From DASQUK01 sp963813485 (GTDB lineage: Bacteria > Actinomycetota > Acidimicrobiia > Acidimicrobiales > VFJN01), in the NCBI GenBank assembly GCA_963813485.1, contig CAWEZE010000001.1:62001-126000 (forward strand): a stretch of 64,000 bases of DNA. The letters run 5' to 3'. Numbering within the stretch: position 1 is the stretch's first letter; each line of letters begins with the position of its first letter. Made by a program: the position numbers and the translations under genes. Of the stretch, positions 52,855 to 62,492 are shown piece after piece. Below the pieces are notes generated by a model that ran no database searches, was not told where the DNA came from, and worked only from the letters and a program-made list of their open reading frames with translations.

Positions 52855-52870
52855 GCGACACAAGTGTCAA
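52855..52870. promoter_or_regulatory. Operator-like dyad at the start of the third TetR gene
   Basis: On the minus strand the sequence is TTGACACTTGTGTCGC: GACAC and GTGTC around TT. It contains a TTGACA-like element and sits 6-21 bases upstream of the chosen start. It is a plausible autoregulatory site. Confidence 0.35.
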
Positions 52871-52911
52871 GTTAGCCCCCGCGCCGGCCGGCGCCGGGCG
52901 AGGTACGCGAC

Positions 52912-53724
52912 CTATGACCCGCGGAAGGTGGGTTTGCGCTTGGCGACGAACGCGGCCGCGGCCTCGCGGTGGTCGTCGCTGACGAACGTGGCGCCCTCGA
53001 GCAACAACCCCGTGTCCATGAGCAGGCTCATGCGGTCGCGCACGATGCGATTCAGCGTCGCCTTCGTGCCTTGGACCGCCAGCGGTGGCCCGTCCGCCAG
53101 GCGCTTGGCCAGGGCGGTGGCCTCGTCGAGGAGCTGGTCGCCGGGCACGGCCTTCAGGACCATTCCGAGGCGAGCGGCTTCGGCGCCGCTGATCGGATCG
53201 CCTGTGAGCAGGTACCACTTGGCGGCGCCGAACGGCATGATCAGGGGCCACATCACCGCGCCTCCGTCACCGGCCACGAGCGCCACGGTGACGTGGGTGT
53301 CGGCGAAGCGCGCGTCCTCGGCCGCGACCACGACGTCGCAGAACAGGGCGATCGTGGCCCCGAGGCCCATGGCGTAGCCGTGCACCGCGGCCACGATGGG
53401 CTGGGGCACGCCGAGGATGGCCTCGAGGAGCTGGGTGGCGTTGAGCGTGTGCAGCACCGTGTGCGCGGGGCGCGCCGGCTTGGCGCCCGAGGCACGCTCG
53501 TCGAAGCCCTTGACGTCGCCACCCACGCAGAACGCCCGCCCCTCGCCCCGCAGCAGGATGGCACCCACGGAGTCGTCCCGGCCGGCGCGGTCGAGGATCC
53601 CGATGAACTCCTCGTGGAGCCCGCCGCCCACGGCGTTCAGCCGATCGGGGCGATTGAAGGACACCGTCAGCAGGCGTCCGTCCTGGTGCGCCAGCATCGT
53701 CGTGTACTCGCCCCAGTCAGCCAT
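52912..53724 (-). CDS. Enoyl-CoA hydratase/isomerase (crotonase) family protein
   Basis: A 270-residue crotonase. It has TVSFNRPDRLNAVGGGLHEE, the first oxyanion region GEGRAFCVGGDVKGFDERA, the second (VHGYAMGLGATIALFCDVVV) and a catalytic acid region HVTVALVAGDGGAVMWPLI with Asp instead of the usual Glu. Such enzymes add water to, or isomerise, enoyl-CoA. The C-terminus (EAAAAFVAKRKPTFRGS) is the usual FxxKRxPxxxG end. The ATG at 53724 lies 87 bases after the amidohydrolase stop. With three TetR genes and the amidohydrolase it forms a catabolic gene group for an unknown acid. Confidence 0.88.
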   Translation of the reverse strand: MADWGEYTTMLAHQDGRLLTVSFNRPDRLNAVGGGLHEEFIGILDRAGRDDSVGAILLRGEGRAFCVGGDVKGFDERASGAKPARPAHTVLHTLNATQLLEAILGVPQPIVAAVHGYAMGLGATIALFCDVVVAAEDARFADTHVTVALVAGDGGAVMWPLIMPFGAAKWYLLTGDPISGAEAARLGMVLKAVPGDQLLDEATALAKRLADGPPLAVQGTKATLNRIVRDRMSLLMDTGLLLEGATFVSDDHREAAAAFVAKRKPTFRGS

Positions 53725-53811
53725 CGGCGTCCTCCCTGGGGGCGGGCCGAAATCTCGGCACCGCGTTGCCCTCGCCGGTGAACGCCCTCCCTCGACGGGT
53801 CATGAGGCCGG

Positions 53812-55014
53812 CTACCGGGTGATGCCGTACCGCTCGAGGCCGAATGCGCGGATGGCGTTGCCGCGCAGCAGCTTGTAGGTCTCGTCCTCGGCCAGCCCCG
53901 CGTTGCGGCAGATCTCCTCTGCGACCGCCTCCGAGTTGGGGAACGTGCTGTCGGCGTGCGGGTAGTCGGTCTCGAAGCAGATCGTGTCCATGCCGATGCG
54001 GTCGCGGTTGGCGAGGCCCGTCTCGTCGTCGAAGATGCAGCCGTAGACCCGGCCGCGGATGTAGCTGGTCGGCGGTTCGGGGAGGTTGGTGCCGAACGAG
54101 TTGTCCGACCGCTCCTCCCAAAGCTTGTCCATTCGTTCGAGGAGGTAGGGCATCCAGCCGACCTGGCCCTCGGAATAGGCGACGACCATCTGGGGGAACC
54201 GCGCCAACGTGCCCGAGAACACGAAGTCGAGCAGCGAGCCCATGGCGTTCTGGAACGTCAACGTCGAGCTGACGATGAACGGCGCGTCGGGGGTCGTGCC
54301 CGGCATCTTCGACGACGAGCCGATGTGCATGCACAGCGCGGTCTCGGTCTCCTCGCACGCCGCGAACAACGGGTCCCACTCGCCCGAATGGATCGAGGGC
54401 AATCCCAGGGGATGCGGGTTTTCCGAGAACGTGATGGCGTGGCATCCCCGTGCGGCGCAGCGGTGCACCTCGTCGGCCGCCAGCAGCGGATCCCACAACG
54501 GCACCATGGTCAGTGGGATCAGCCGTCCCCTGCCGTCGCCCGCGCACCACTCGTCGATCATCCAGTCGTTGTAGGCCCGCACACACAGCAGTGCGAGGTC
54601 CTTGTCGTCCCGCTCGGCGAAGGTCTGCCCGCAGAAGCGGGGGAGCGTGTTGGGAAAGCAGATGGATGCGTCCATGTGGTTCGCGTCCATGTCGGCGAGC
54701 CGTTCCTTCTGCCGCCAGCACCCGGGCCGGATCTGATCGAAGGTGACGGCACCGAAACCCAGCTCGTCGAACCCGGCGGCGGCCGACAGCTTCATCAGGG
54801 GCGACACGAGCCCGTCGTAGTGCCACACGTCGGCCCACTCGCCATCGTCCTGGGCGGTCCACACGAGGCCGGTCTTGGCGATGTCGTACGAGCCCCTCTC
54901 CCGCACGATGCGGGGCCCCCGTTCGTCGTACTTGGCGGGAAGCCGGCTCGACCAGAGATCCGGCGGCTCGACGACGTGGTCGTCGACCGAGATGATCCGG
55001 GGGATCTGCGTCAT
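53812..55014 (-). CDS. Amidohydrolase family protein (TIM-barrel metal-dependent hydrolase)
   Basis: A 400-residue member of the amidohydrolase-2 group. It has the N-terminal IISVDDHVVEPPDLW, a mid-section NENPH-type region (SENPHPLGLPSIHSGEWDPLF), MHIGSSSKMPGTTPD and the C-terminal FETDYPHADSTFPNS, which together carry metal-binding His and Asp residues. Related enzymes decarboxylate or hydrolyse ring and acyl-CoA-derived compounds and are abundant in actinobacterial lipid catabolism. The ATG at 55014 is chosen because GGAGG lies 7 bases upstream. Its substrate is unknown. It is the first gene of the crotonase operon. Confidence 0.87.
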   Translation of the reverse strand: MTQIPRIISVDDHVVEPPDLWSSRLPAKYDERGPRIVRERGSYDIAKTGLVWTAQDDGEWADVWHYDGLVSPLMKLSAAAGFDELGFGAVTFDQIRPGCWRQKERLADMDANHMDASICFPNTLPRFCGQTFAERDDKDLALLCVRAYNDWMIDEWCAGDGRGRLIPLTMVPLWDPLLAADEVHRCAARGCHAITFSENPHPLGLPSIHSGEWDPLFAACEETETALCMHIGSSSKMPGTTPDAPFIVSSTLTFQNAMGSLLDFVFSGTLARFPQMVVAYSEGQVGWMPYLLERMDKLWEERSDNSFGTNLPEPPTSYIRGRVYGCIFDDETGLANRDRIGMDTICFETDYPHADSTFPNSEAVAEEICRNAGLAEDETYKLLRGNAIRAFGLERYGITR

Positions 55015-55188
55015 GCGGTGCCCTCCATCACGCGACTTCTCCCGGTATTTCACCTCGGATTCCCCGGAAACCGGAGCTCCGAGCCACCCTATCCGTATGT
55101 GACAACAGCGTCTAACGAGCGGGTCTCGCCGCCAGCTCGCAACATGCGTCCACGCGGGTGAAGTTGCGGCAACGCTCGGTACGTCCTC

Positions 55189-55929
55189 TCAGGACGTGTC
55201 CGGCTTCTCGTACACCGAGACGTGCCTCTGGCTGTCGTCGTCGAACGCCTCGCGGTTCCATCCTCCCCACCGGTGGCGCAGCCGGAGCCCGGCCAGGCGG
55301 GCCATGAGGTCGAGCTCGGACGGCCAGGCGTAGCGGAGTACCACGGGCACGAGGCGCACGCCGGTGCCGGTGATCACGACGTGCTGGGCGTCGACTCGCT
55401 GCTCGACCGGCCGGTGTACGGACACGTCCAGCCGCACCCGATCGACGTCCAGGTTCATGACGTGCACCCGTTGGCCCCGGTCGAAGCGCGCCACGTCGGG
55501 GACGAAGCCCTCGAGCGAGAAGCAGCCACCGGGTTCGAGCCGCTGGGCGACGTTGGCGAAGCATCGCACCTGGTCGTCCTGGGTGAGCAGCGCGAAGAAC
55601 GTGTTGAAGACGATGAAGATCAGCGAGAACGAGCGGTCGACGGGTACGTCGGCCAGGTGGCCGAACGTCACGCCGATCCCGCCACCGCCCGGCTTGGCGC
55701 GCATGAGCTCGACCATGGCCGGGGATGCGTCGATGCCGTGGACCTCGAGGCCCCGCGCCGCCAGGGGGATGGCGACGCGACCCGTCCCGATACCGAGCTC
55801 GAGCACCGGACCGCTCCCCGCCAGAGAGGCGAGAACCTCCACGGTCGCCGCCGGATCCATGCCGGCGTGCCACTCGTCGTAGACGTCTGCTATCCGCTCG
55901 CCATATGTCTCGGGCCCGTAGCGGTCCAT
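55189..55929 (-). CDS. Class I SAM-dependent methyltransferase
   Basis: A 246-residue methyltransferase. It has the SAM motif I VLELGIGTGRVAIPLAARG, acidic motif II VHGIDASPAMVELM and motif IV-like FSLIFIVFNTFFALL, and the protein ends with a C-terminal beta region. The substrate is unknown. The ATG at 55929 gives the family-type start MDRYGPETYGERIADVYDEW. It runs after the DUF2252 gene on the same strand with a 44-base gap. A 174-base stretch without genes separates it from the amidohydrolase. Confidence 0.85.
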   Translation of the reverse strand: MDRYGPETYGERIADVYDEWHAGMDPAATVEVLASLAGSGPVLELGIGTGRVAIPLAARGLEVHGIDASPAMVELMRAKPGGGGIGVTFGHLADVPVDRSFSLIFIVFNTFFALLTQDDQVRCFANVAQRLEPGGCFSLEGFVPDVARFDRGQRVHVMNLDVDRVRLDVSVHRPVEQRVDAQHVVITGTGVRLVPVVLRYAWPSELDLMARLAGLRLRHRWGGWNREAFDDDSQRHVSVYEKPDTS

Positions 55930-55973
55930 GCATCTGCCCCCATCCGACGGTACGCCAGGCCCAACCGCGCCGG

Positions 55974-57299
55974 TCAACGGGTTTCGATCGTGGCTTCCAG
56001 CCGCCCGGAGCTCACCGCTTCGAGCAGCTCGGCATGATCCCGCTCATTCTGGTCTGCGTAGACCTGGGCAAAACGGGAGATCGCCCGGTCCAGCTTGGGA
56101 CACGTCCCCATGTACCCGCTGATCATCGCCGCATCCGACGAGCGTGCGTGGGCCTGGGCGAGGCACGTGCCGCAGAGCCCGGCGTATTCGGCGAGCTCGG
56201 GCGCGCTCAGGGACTCGACGTCGTAGGCACCCTTGTTGTCCCAGAGCTGTCGCCAGTAGTACTGCGCGCCCTCGACGCCGGTCGCCCAGCCGATGAGGGC
56301 GTCGCTCGCGGACTGGAGGATGCGCTGCCCGGAGACGATCCGCTCACCCTGGTGGCCCTCGTGTGCCCGACCGACGAACGGCTCGAGGACCGATACCTGC
56401 GCTTCCTTTCCCTGCATCAGGAGGGGGTGACCGTTCGCGCCCTCGAGCAGGGCGACGAAGCAGCGCGTGCCGACGCTGCCCGTCCCCACGACCTTGAGGG
56501 CGACGTCGACGATCCGGTAGTGCTCCATCAGAAGGCGGCGATCGGGGCGCAGGGTCTCCATGTAGGTCTCGCGTTGGCGGTTGATCGCTTCCTCGATGGA
56601 CGCGACCTGCTCAGGCAGCATGAAGTCATCGACTCGGACGATGAGCGGGGGACGGTGCTTGAGTCTCGGCCTCCCGTCGACGATCTCGGTCAGCTTGGAG
56701 AAGGCGTGCACGTGGTCCCGGCTGCTGGCTCGTGTCGACGCTCGCTCGGTTGCCCGCTTGAGCCTGCGATTCTGCGCCGCGGCTGCCGCTTCGATGCAGA
56801 CGTACCAGACATCGAGCACGCTCATGGTCGCCAGCCGTGCCATCGTCTCCCGGTAGCCGCGCACGGCCTGTTGCGCCGCGAACGCAGCCTCGGCGCGGCC
56901 GAGTCCGGCCGATCGTGCCGCGACGACCGCACTCGCCGCCAGCCGCTTCAAGTCCCACTCCCACGGCCCCTGGATCGTCTCGTCGAAGTCGTTCAGATCG
57001 AACATGAGCCTCCGCTCCGGCGAGGCGTAAAGACCGAAGTTCAGGAGGTGGGCATCGCCGCTGGTCTGCACCTCGATGCCGGTCACCGCCGTTGCGGCCA
57101 GGTCGGCGGCCATGACGGCTGCCGCTCCTCGATAGAACGCGAGCGGTGAGGCGGCCATGCGGGCCCATCGGAGCGGGACAAGCTTGGGGATGCGGCTACG
57201 GCTCTGCTCCTCGAGCAACTGGAGCGGGTTCCGCCCGGCGCTGGGTGACCACTCGGCGTGCGAGGCACGCGGGATTCGGGAGCGAACGGCCCGGCCCAT
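55974..57299 (-). CDS. DUF2252 family protein
   Basis: A 441-residue protein with the DUF2252 pattern: RIPKLVPLRWARMAASPLAF and YRGAAAVMAADLAAT at the N-terminus, VQTSGDAHLLNFGLYASPER, FDLNDFDETIQGPWEWDLKR, then LVGTGSVGTRCFVALLEG-like LKVVGTGSVGTRCFVAL and LAQAHARS near the end. The HGDAHLxNFG and DFDE motifs resemble those of aminoglycoside phosphotransferase-like kinases, so it may be a kinase. Substrate unknown. The ATG at 57299 starts a frame without gaps. It is the upstream gene of the methyltransferase. Confidence 0.88.
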   Translation of the reverse strand: MGRAVRSRIPRASHAEWSPSAGRNPLQLLEEQSRSRIPKLVPLRWARMAASPLAFYRGAAAVMAADLAATAVTGIEVQTSGDAHLLNFGLYASPERRLMFDLNDFDETIQGPWEWDLKRLAASAVVAARSAGLGRAEAAFAAQQAVRGYRETMARLATMSVLDVWYVCIEAAAAAQNRRLKRATERASTRASSRDHVHAFSKLTEIVDGRPRLKHRPPLIVRVDDFMLPEQVASIEEAINRQRETYMETLRPDRRLLMEHYRIVDVALKVVGTGSVGTRCFVALLEGANGHPLLMQGKEAQVSVLEPFVGRAHEGHQGERIVSGQRILQSASDALIGWATGVEGAQYYWRQLWDNKGAYDVESLSAPELAEYAGLCGTCLAQAHARSSDAAMISGYMGTCPKLDRAISRFAQVYADQNERDHAELLEAVSSGRLEATIETR

Positions 57300-57519
57300 G
57301 AGCTCGCCGTTCAGCCGGCGAGACCGCTGCCGCCCGCCAGGGCGCCTCCGGGGCCGGGGTAGTCACGCACTGGCGAAGGTATCAGCCGAGGTTTGGCGAC
57401 CACCCTGCGCGGCGCAAACCGCCCTGAGTGTCCGGCAGTCACGCGCGACGCAGGAACAGACGTCTGAGCGCGCCGAACGGGACCACGAGGAACACCGCGA
57501 TCGCGCAGCTACAGCGCGC

Positions 57520-57852
57520 CTACAGGTCCGGGCGGGCATCGTGATCGATCTGCATCAGCTCGACCGGTGCGCCGTTGACGTCGATGAAGGCGACCGTCAC
57601 GCCGATGCTCGGACTGTTGGGTTCGATGATCACTCGGTGCCCCACGAGTGCCGCCTCCAGGTCATCGACCTCGAACGCGACGTGAGGAACCGTCTTCACC
57701 AGGTCCGGGTAGGGGGCGTCGTCCCAGTAGCGCTGCCATTGGATTCCGAACGGATTGTCCTGATGGTCGCTGACGGTCATCTTCAGGTGCGGAAGGTGGA
57801 TCTCACCATCGAAGCTGCGCGTCGTCGGGATGCCGATGTGATTGAACCTCAT
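57520..57852 (-). CDS. VOC-superfamily (glyoxalase/bleomycin-resistance fold) protein
   Basis: A 110-residue single VOC module. It starts MRFNHIGIPT, with a putative metal His in the first strand, has VPHVAFEVDDLEAAL in the middle and ends with VTVAFIDVNGAPVELMQID, where a Glu could be the third metal ligand. Members are dioxygenases, lyases or binding proteins. The ATG at 57852 is chosen; the frame continues upstream but the added stretch is Arg-rich and shares DNA with nothing conserved. It is divergent from the YCII gene, 221 bases away, a gap with no gene seen. Confidence 0.75.
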   Translation of the reverse strand: MRFNHIGIPTTRSFDGEIHLPHLKMTVSDHQDNPFGIQWQRYWDDAPYPDLVKTVPHVAFEVDDLEAALVGHRVIIEPNSPSIGVTVAFIDVNGAPVELMQIDHDARPDL

Positions 57853-58073
57853 GGCCTGACCCCTCGCGTCGGCTCGCAGCCATCGACGATGCGCGGCATC
57901 CGGCCAGTCTGTCCACAACCGCCAGGATCCGCTCCTCCATTTCGTCGCAGCTGCTCGACGCCGGCGCGAGCTGATCGACCGCCGGCAGTGGATCGTGCTC
58001 GACTGATGCCGCTGTCGGATCTGGGCACCCGCCGATCGTCGTATCGACGACACCTCGACAACCGGGAGGACCC

Positions 58074-58412
58074 GTGAAGTACATGATGTTCGTCGTCGCC
58101 GATCCCGCCGCGGCCGCCGAGGCCGAGCCGTCCGAGAACGACCTGACCATCGACGAGTGGCTCGCCGAGGTCGAGGGCAAGCGGATCACCGGTGACGCGC
58201 TGTGCCCGGTCGATGACGCCACCACGGTGCGGGTTAGCGGGGGCGAGGTGCTGGTCACCGACGGCCCGTTCACCGAGTCCAAGGAGTGGATCGCCGGCTT
58301 CGACATCCTCGAGTGCGAGAACCTCGACGAGGCGATCGCGATCGCTTCGCGGCACCCTCAGGCCAACGGCGGCAAGCTCGAGCTGCGCCCGTTCTGGGTG
58401 CCCGACGAGTGA
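58074..58412 (+). CDS. YCII-related (DGPF) domain protein
   Basis: A 112-residue protein with the YCII/DGPF signature VLVTDGPFTESKEWIAGFDI and the closing ELRPFWVPDE. These small proteins are genetically tied to ECF42 sigma factors and are usually cotranscribed with them. Their biochemical role is unknown. The GTG start at 58074 has GGGAGGA directly upstream. Its stop overlaps the sigma factor start as GTGA. Confidence 0.88.
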   Translation: MKYMMFVVADPAAAAEAEPSENDLTIDEWLAEVEGKRITGDALCPVDDATTVRVSGGEVLVTDGPFTESKEWIAGFDILECENLDEAIAIASRHPQANGGKLELRPFWVPDE

Positions 58413-59625
58413 CCGGCGACCAGGAGGCCACCGACGAGACGATCCTCTCGGTCGTGGCCGCCGAACGGGCCACGCTCGTCGCGACGCTGATCCGGCTCAC
58501 CGGGGACTGGGACCTCGCCGAGGACTGCGTGCAGGACTCTGTCGAAAAGGCGCTCGCCCGATGGCCGCACAACGGTGTCCCGCGCTCGCCGGGGGCATGG
58601 CTGACGACCGTGGCCAGGCACCGTGCCCTCGACGTGCTCCGGCGGCGACAGACGGAGCGGGCAAAGGTCCAGGAGGCTGCGATCACGGCGGCTCCCGCCC
58701 AGGTTCCGCCGGATCCCATGTCCGACGACCTGCTCCGGCTGATCTTCACCTGCTGTCATCCGGCGCTCCCGCTCGAAGGCCGGGTGGCGCTGACGCTGAA
58801 GACGGTCGCCGGCTTGTCGACCACGGAGATCGCTCGGGCGTTCCTCGTCTCGGAGGCGACTCTGTCGCAGCGGCTGCTGCGCACGAAGCGCAAGATCGCC
58901 CGCGCCGGCATCCCCTACCGGGTGCCACCGGACCACCTTCTCGCCGAGCGCACGAGCGGCGTGCTCGGCGTGCTCTACCTGATCTTCAACGAGGGATACG
59001 GTCGTGCCGAGGGACATCTGTCCGCCGAGGCCGTGCGGCTGACCCGGCTGCTGGTCGACCTTATGCCCTACGAGGACGAAGCCCGCGGGCTGCTCGCGTT
59101 GATGCTGCTACAGGAGGCTCGCCGCTCGACGCGGTTCGACGCCGCCGGCGAACTGGTGCCCATGGAGGAACAGGACCGCAGCCGCTGGGATCGCGCCATG
59201 ATCGCCGAGGGCTCCCGGCAGCTGCGTCGAGCGGGCGTCTCCGGGCGCGCACCCGGCGCCTACCGGTTGCAGGCGGAGATCGCGGAGTGCCACGCCACCG
59301 CTCCCGATGCGAATCGACGCCATGGGGCAGGATCGTGCGACTCTTCGATGCCCTGCTCCTGGTCCGGCCATCCCCGGTGATCGCACTCAACCGGGCGATC
59401 GCGGTGGGGTTCCGCGACGGCTACGACGCCGGCCTCGGGGAGCTCGCGGTGCTCGACGGCCTGGACACCTATCCGCTGCTCCCGGCGGCACGCGGTGACT
59501 TCCTGAGGCGCCTCGGCCGCTGCCAGGAGGCCCGGCACGCCTACCGCGTCGCACTCGGCCTCACCCGAGAGGGCACGCCCGAACGTCGTCTGTTGGAGCG
59601 CCGCCTGGTCGAGGTTGGCGGATGA
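58409..59625 (+). CDS. ECF42-type RNA polymerase sigma factor, frameshifted in the C-terminal domain
   Basis: Region 2 reads ERATLVATLIRLTGDWDLAE and DCVQDSVEKALARWP; region 4 is VALTLKTVAGLSTTEIARAF and LVSEATLSQRLLRTKRKI. A TPR-like C-terminal extension follows, with LYLIFNEGYGRAEG typical of ECF42. The frame runs to 59380, but from about 59310 the expected sequence (ESTPWGRIVRLFDALLLV, SPVIALNRAIAVGF) is in another frame and stops at 59625. One base seems to be missing near 59310-59315. The full protein would have about 405 residues. The extension is needed for activity in studied ECF42 proteins, so a real frameshift would matter. GTG 58409 overlaps the YCII stop. Confidence 0.85.
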
Positions 59626-59782
59626 TCTGGGTGGCTCGCGTTTCGACCTCTAGTTGATGCAGGAGTGGGCCCGGCGCGACCGACTCTCCATGAGGATCGG
59701 CAGCGCTCCGCGACCGCACTCCGGCCTGACGGCTCTGTGTCCGGTCGGACTATGTTCCGAACGGGAAGAGAGGAGGAGGTGC

Positions 59783-60565
59783 ATGGGCTCCGCGCAGAGC
59801 TATCCGCCGGGCACGCCGGTGTGGGTCAACCTGCAGACAGCCGCCGGCCATCTGTCGGCGAGCCGGTTCTACTGCGCCCTCTTCGGCTGGACGGTGCTGG
59901 CGCGGCATCGACCGCTGGACGATGAGACAGGCTGGTGGGTCTTCCGCCTGGGCGGCAAGGACGTCGGCGACATCGGTCCAGGTCCGAAACCGTCCTGGAC
60001 CATGAACATCTCCGTGGACGATGCGGATGCCACGGCACGAGCGGTCGTCGATCGGGGCGGTGGGGTCTCCCTGTGGCCCACGAGGTATTTCGACGCCGGG
60101 CGCATGGCGATCTGTACGGACCCGCTGGGTGCACGGTTCGCGATCTGGGAGTCGGAGGGTCACATCTCGCCCGACGTGATGCACGAGCCCGGTTCGTTTA
60201 CCTGGTGCGAGCTGACGTGCCGGGATGTCGATGTGGCGAAGCAGTTCTACGCCGCCGTGTTCGGCTGGGAATCCAAGAGCCCTCCCTACCTTGAAGGATC
60301 GGGCTACACCGTCTTCTTCCTCCCTGGTGTCGAGCCCCGCCCTGTCGCTGGCATGGTGCAGATGGACGAGCTGTGGCCGGAGGACATCCCGCCGCATTGG
60401 ATGATCTATTTCGCCGTCGCGGATACCGACCTCACCGCCGCCCGGGCGGCCAAGTTGGGGGCCACGGTCTCCGTGGAGCCCTTCGACCTGTTCAACGTGG
60501 GACGTGTCGCTGTCCTCAACGACCCCGAAGGTGCCTCGTTCTCCATCCTCCAATGGAGCGAATGA
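59783..60565 (+). CDS. Two-module VOC-superfamily protein
   Basis: A 260-residue protein with two glyoxalase-like VOC modules. The first (about residues 10-125) has VNLQTAAGHLSASRFYCALF and ends with PLGARFAIWE; the second (about 130-258) has FTWCELTCRDVDVAKQFYAA, VFGWE and closes with PEGASFSILQWSE. This resembles the hydroxylase CarB/SgaA-like VOC family seen beside ECF42/YCII genes. The ATG at 59783 has a very strong AGGAGGAGGT at 59771-59780. A common function with the YCII protein is possible but not shown. Confidence 0.85.
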   Translation: MGSAQSYPPGTPVWVNLQTAAGHLSASRFYCALFGWTVLARHRPLDDETGWWVFRLGGKDVGDIGPGPKPSWTMNISVDDADATARAVVDRGGGVSLWPTRYFDAGRMAICTDPLGARFAIWESEGHISPDVMHEPGSFTWCELTCRDVDVAKQFYAAVFGWESKSPPYLEGSGYTVFFLPGVEPRPVAGMVQMDELWPEDIPPHWMIYFAVADTDLTAARAAKLGATVSVEPFDLFNVGRVAVLNDPEGASFSILQWSE

Positions 60566-60707
60566 ATCGTCGCCGGCGCGTCATGACGAGCGCGTAATGC
60601 CCTGAACCGAGCTCCACTCTGCCTACTACGCCTGAGCTGGCCGCCCCTCAGGCGGTAGCCGCTACCGTCGTCCCGGCGTGACGACCGCGCGACCGGAGGG
60701 GGGTTAC

Positions 60708-62372
60708 ATGCCACTGCCCGACCTGGACTACGAACCGACCATTCCGGCCGTGGTCCGCCGTGCCGCGACGACCTTCGGGAACAACGACTTCATCGTCATG
60801 CCCGATCGCCGCATGAGCTACGCCGACGCAGAGCTGGCGTCACGCCGGGTTGGCAAGCAGCTGTTGGCGGCCGGGGTGGGGAAGGGCACCCGCATCGGGT
60901 TCATGTTCCCCTACGGCACGGACTGGGTCGTGGCATGGCTGGCCATAGCGCGGATCGGCGCGATCGGGATGCCGTTCAGCACGTCGTACAAGCCGGCCGA
61001 GCTGCGCAAGGCGCTCCGCTTCGGTGACGTCGACACGCTGCTCGTGGCGTCGACCATGTTCGGTGAGGACCACCTCGCGTACGTCGAGGATGCCGTGCCC
61101 GGGCTTGCGGAGGCGGGGCCGGAGCCGCTGCGGATCCCCGAACTTCCCTTCCTGCGGCACGTGCGGGTGAGCGGCCCGAGCGATCGGCTCTGGGCCAAGG
61201 CCCTGCCCCTCGACTTCAGGCTCGGCGCCGCCGGCGCCGACCCCGGCAGCCCGGGGCCGCGCAGCGAGGGCGAGGACATCAGCGACGAGTTCTTCGAGGC
61301 AGTCGAGGCCGAGGTCACTCCCTCCGACCTGATGATGACGATCTTCACGTCGGGCACCACGAGCGAACCCAAGGGCGTGGTTCACACGCACGGCAACTTC
61401 CTCCGCCACGGCGCCAACCTGGCCCGGTTCGCCGGGCTGACGTCCGAGTCCCGCCGCCTGTGCGCCATGCCGTTCTTCTGGATCGGGGGAGTGGGCCTGA
61501 CGCTCAACTTCGCCCTCTCGGTCGGCAGTGCGATCCTGTGCGTCGAGAAGTTCGAGCCCGACGCCGTGCTCGAGCTCATGGAGGCCGAAGGCGCGACGGA
61601 GCTGGCGGTCTGGCCCCAGCTCGGCCAGCGGATGCAGCGCTACGTCGTCGAGACCGGCCGGGACGTCAGCACGATCCCCGCATTCACGCCCCGGCCGACA
61701 ACCGACTACGGCCTGCTCCACAACTCGCTGGGCATGACCGAGACCATGGGACCCCATTCGGCGCCCGGCCCCGAGGCCGAGCGGATCCTCCCCGAGGAGA
61801 TGCGGGGATCGTTCGGGCTGCTCGTGCCCTGCGTCGAGCACCGCATTGCCGACCCCGAGACCAACGCCACCCTGGACGAGGGCGACGTGGGGGAGATCTG
61901 CATCCGCGGCTACAGCCTCATGAACGGGCTGTACAAGTGGGAGCGCCACGAGACGTTCGATGACGACGGCTGGTACCACACCGGCGACAGGGGCTACATC
62001 CGGGACGGCTACCTGTATTTCCTGGGGCGCCTGAGCGAGATGATCAAGACGTCGGGTTCCAATGTGGCGCCGCGGGAGGTCGAGCTGTTGCTCGAGTCGT
62101 TCCCCGAGGTGGGCCTGGCGGTGGTCGTCGGCCTGCCGGATGCCGACCGGGGTGAGGTCGTCGCGGCTGCGCTCGTGCCCACGGCCGGCACCACGCTCGA
62201 TCCGATCGAGACGCTCCGGCGGGCCGGCGACGAGCTGTCGAACTACAAGGTGCCGCGCCGTGTGCTCGTGCTCGGCGAGGGCGAGATGCCCTACCTGGCC
62301 AACGGCAAGCCCGATCGGCTGACAGTGCGAAAGCTGCTGGCCGATCGTGCAACCGAGGTGCAATGGCGCTGA
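60708..62372 (+). CDS. Acyl-CoA synthetase/AMP-dependent ligase
   Basis: A 554-residue AMP-binding enzyme. It has the P-loop IFTSGTTSEPKGVVHTHGN (about residue 211), SLGMTETMG, the DDGWYHTGDRGYI motif and the C-terminal SNVAPREVELLLE with the catalytic Lys region YLANGKPDRL. It activates a carboxylic acid to acyl-AMP and then to the CoA thioester. The PFF and GGxG-rich segment (CAMPFFWIGGVGLTLN) is typical of mycobacterial-type FadD ligases. The ATG at 60708 is preceded by GGAGGGGGG with good spacing; GTG 60678 is a weaker alternative. The acid is unknown. Confidence 0.9.
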   Translation: MPLPDLDYEPTIPAVVRRAATTFGNNDFIVMPDRRMSYADAELASRRVGKQLLAAGVGKGTRIGFMFPYGTDWVVAWLAIARIGAIGMPFSTSYKPAELRKALRFGDVDTLLVASTMFGEDHLAYVEDAVPGLAEAGPEPLRIPELPFLRHVRVSGPSDRLWAKALPLDFRLGAAGADPGSPGPRSEGEDISDEFFEAVEAEVTPSDLMMTIFTSGTTSEPKGVVHTHGNFLRHGANLARFAGLTSESRRLCAMPFFWIGGVGLTLNFALSVGSAILCVEKFEPDAVLELMEAEGATELAVWPQLGQRMQRYVVETGRDVSTIPAFTPRPTTDYGLLHNSLGMTETMGPHSAPGPEAERILPEEMRGSFGLLVPCVEHRIADPETNATLDEGDVGEICIRGYSLMNGLYKWERHETFDDDGWYHTGDRGYIRDGYLYFLGRLSEMIKTSGSNVAPREVELLLESFPEVGLAVVVGLPDADRGEVVAAALVPTAGTTLDPIETLRRAGDELSNYKVPRRVLVLGEGEMPYLANGKPDRLTVRKLLADRATEVQWR

Positions 62373-62492
62373 CGGCGCGCCCCGATTGACGCGCCGGCGA
62401 CGAGAGATGCGCCCCCAAGTCGTCTGGACATCCGAAGCCCGGCTGGGGCACGAAAACCAGGCGAACGAGCGAAGAAAGGAAAGGGGCGCGTG

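Noticed and set aside
57430..57519. Minus-strand hydrophobic reading AIAVFLVVPFGALRRLF
   Set aside because: Short chance frame after the VOC gene, no start or supporting context.
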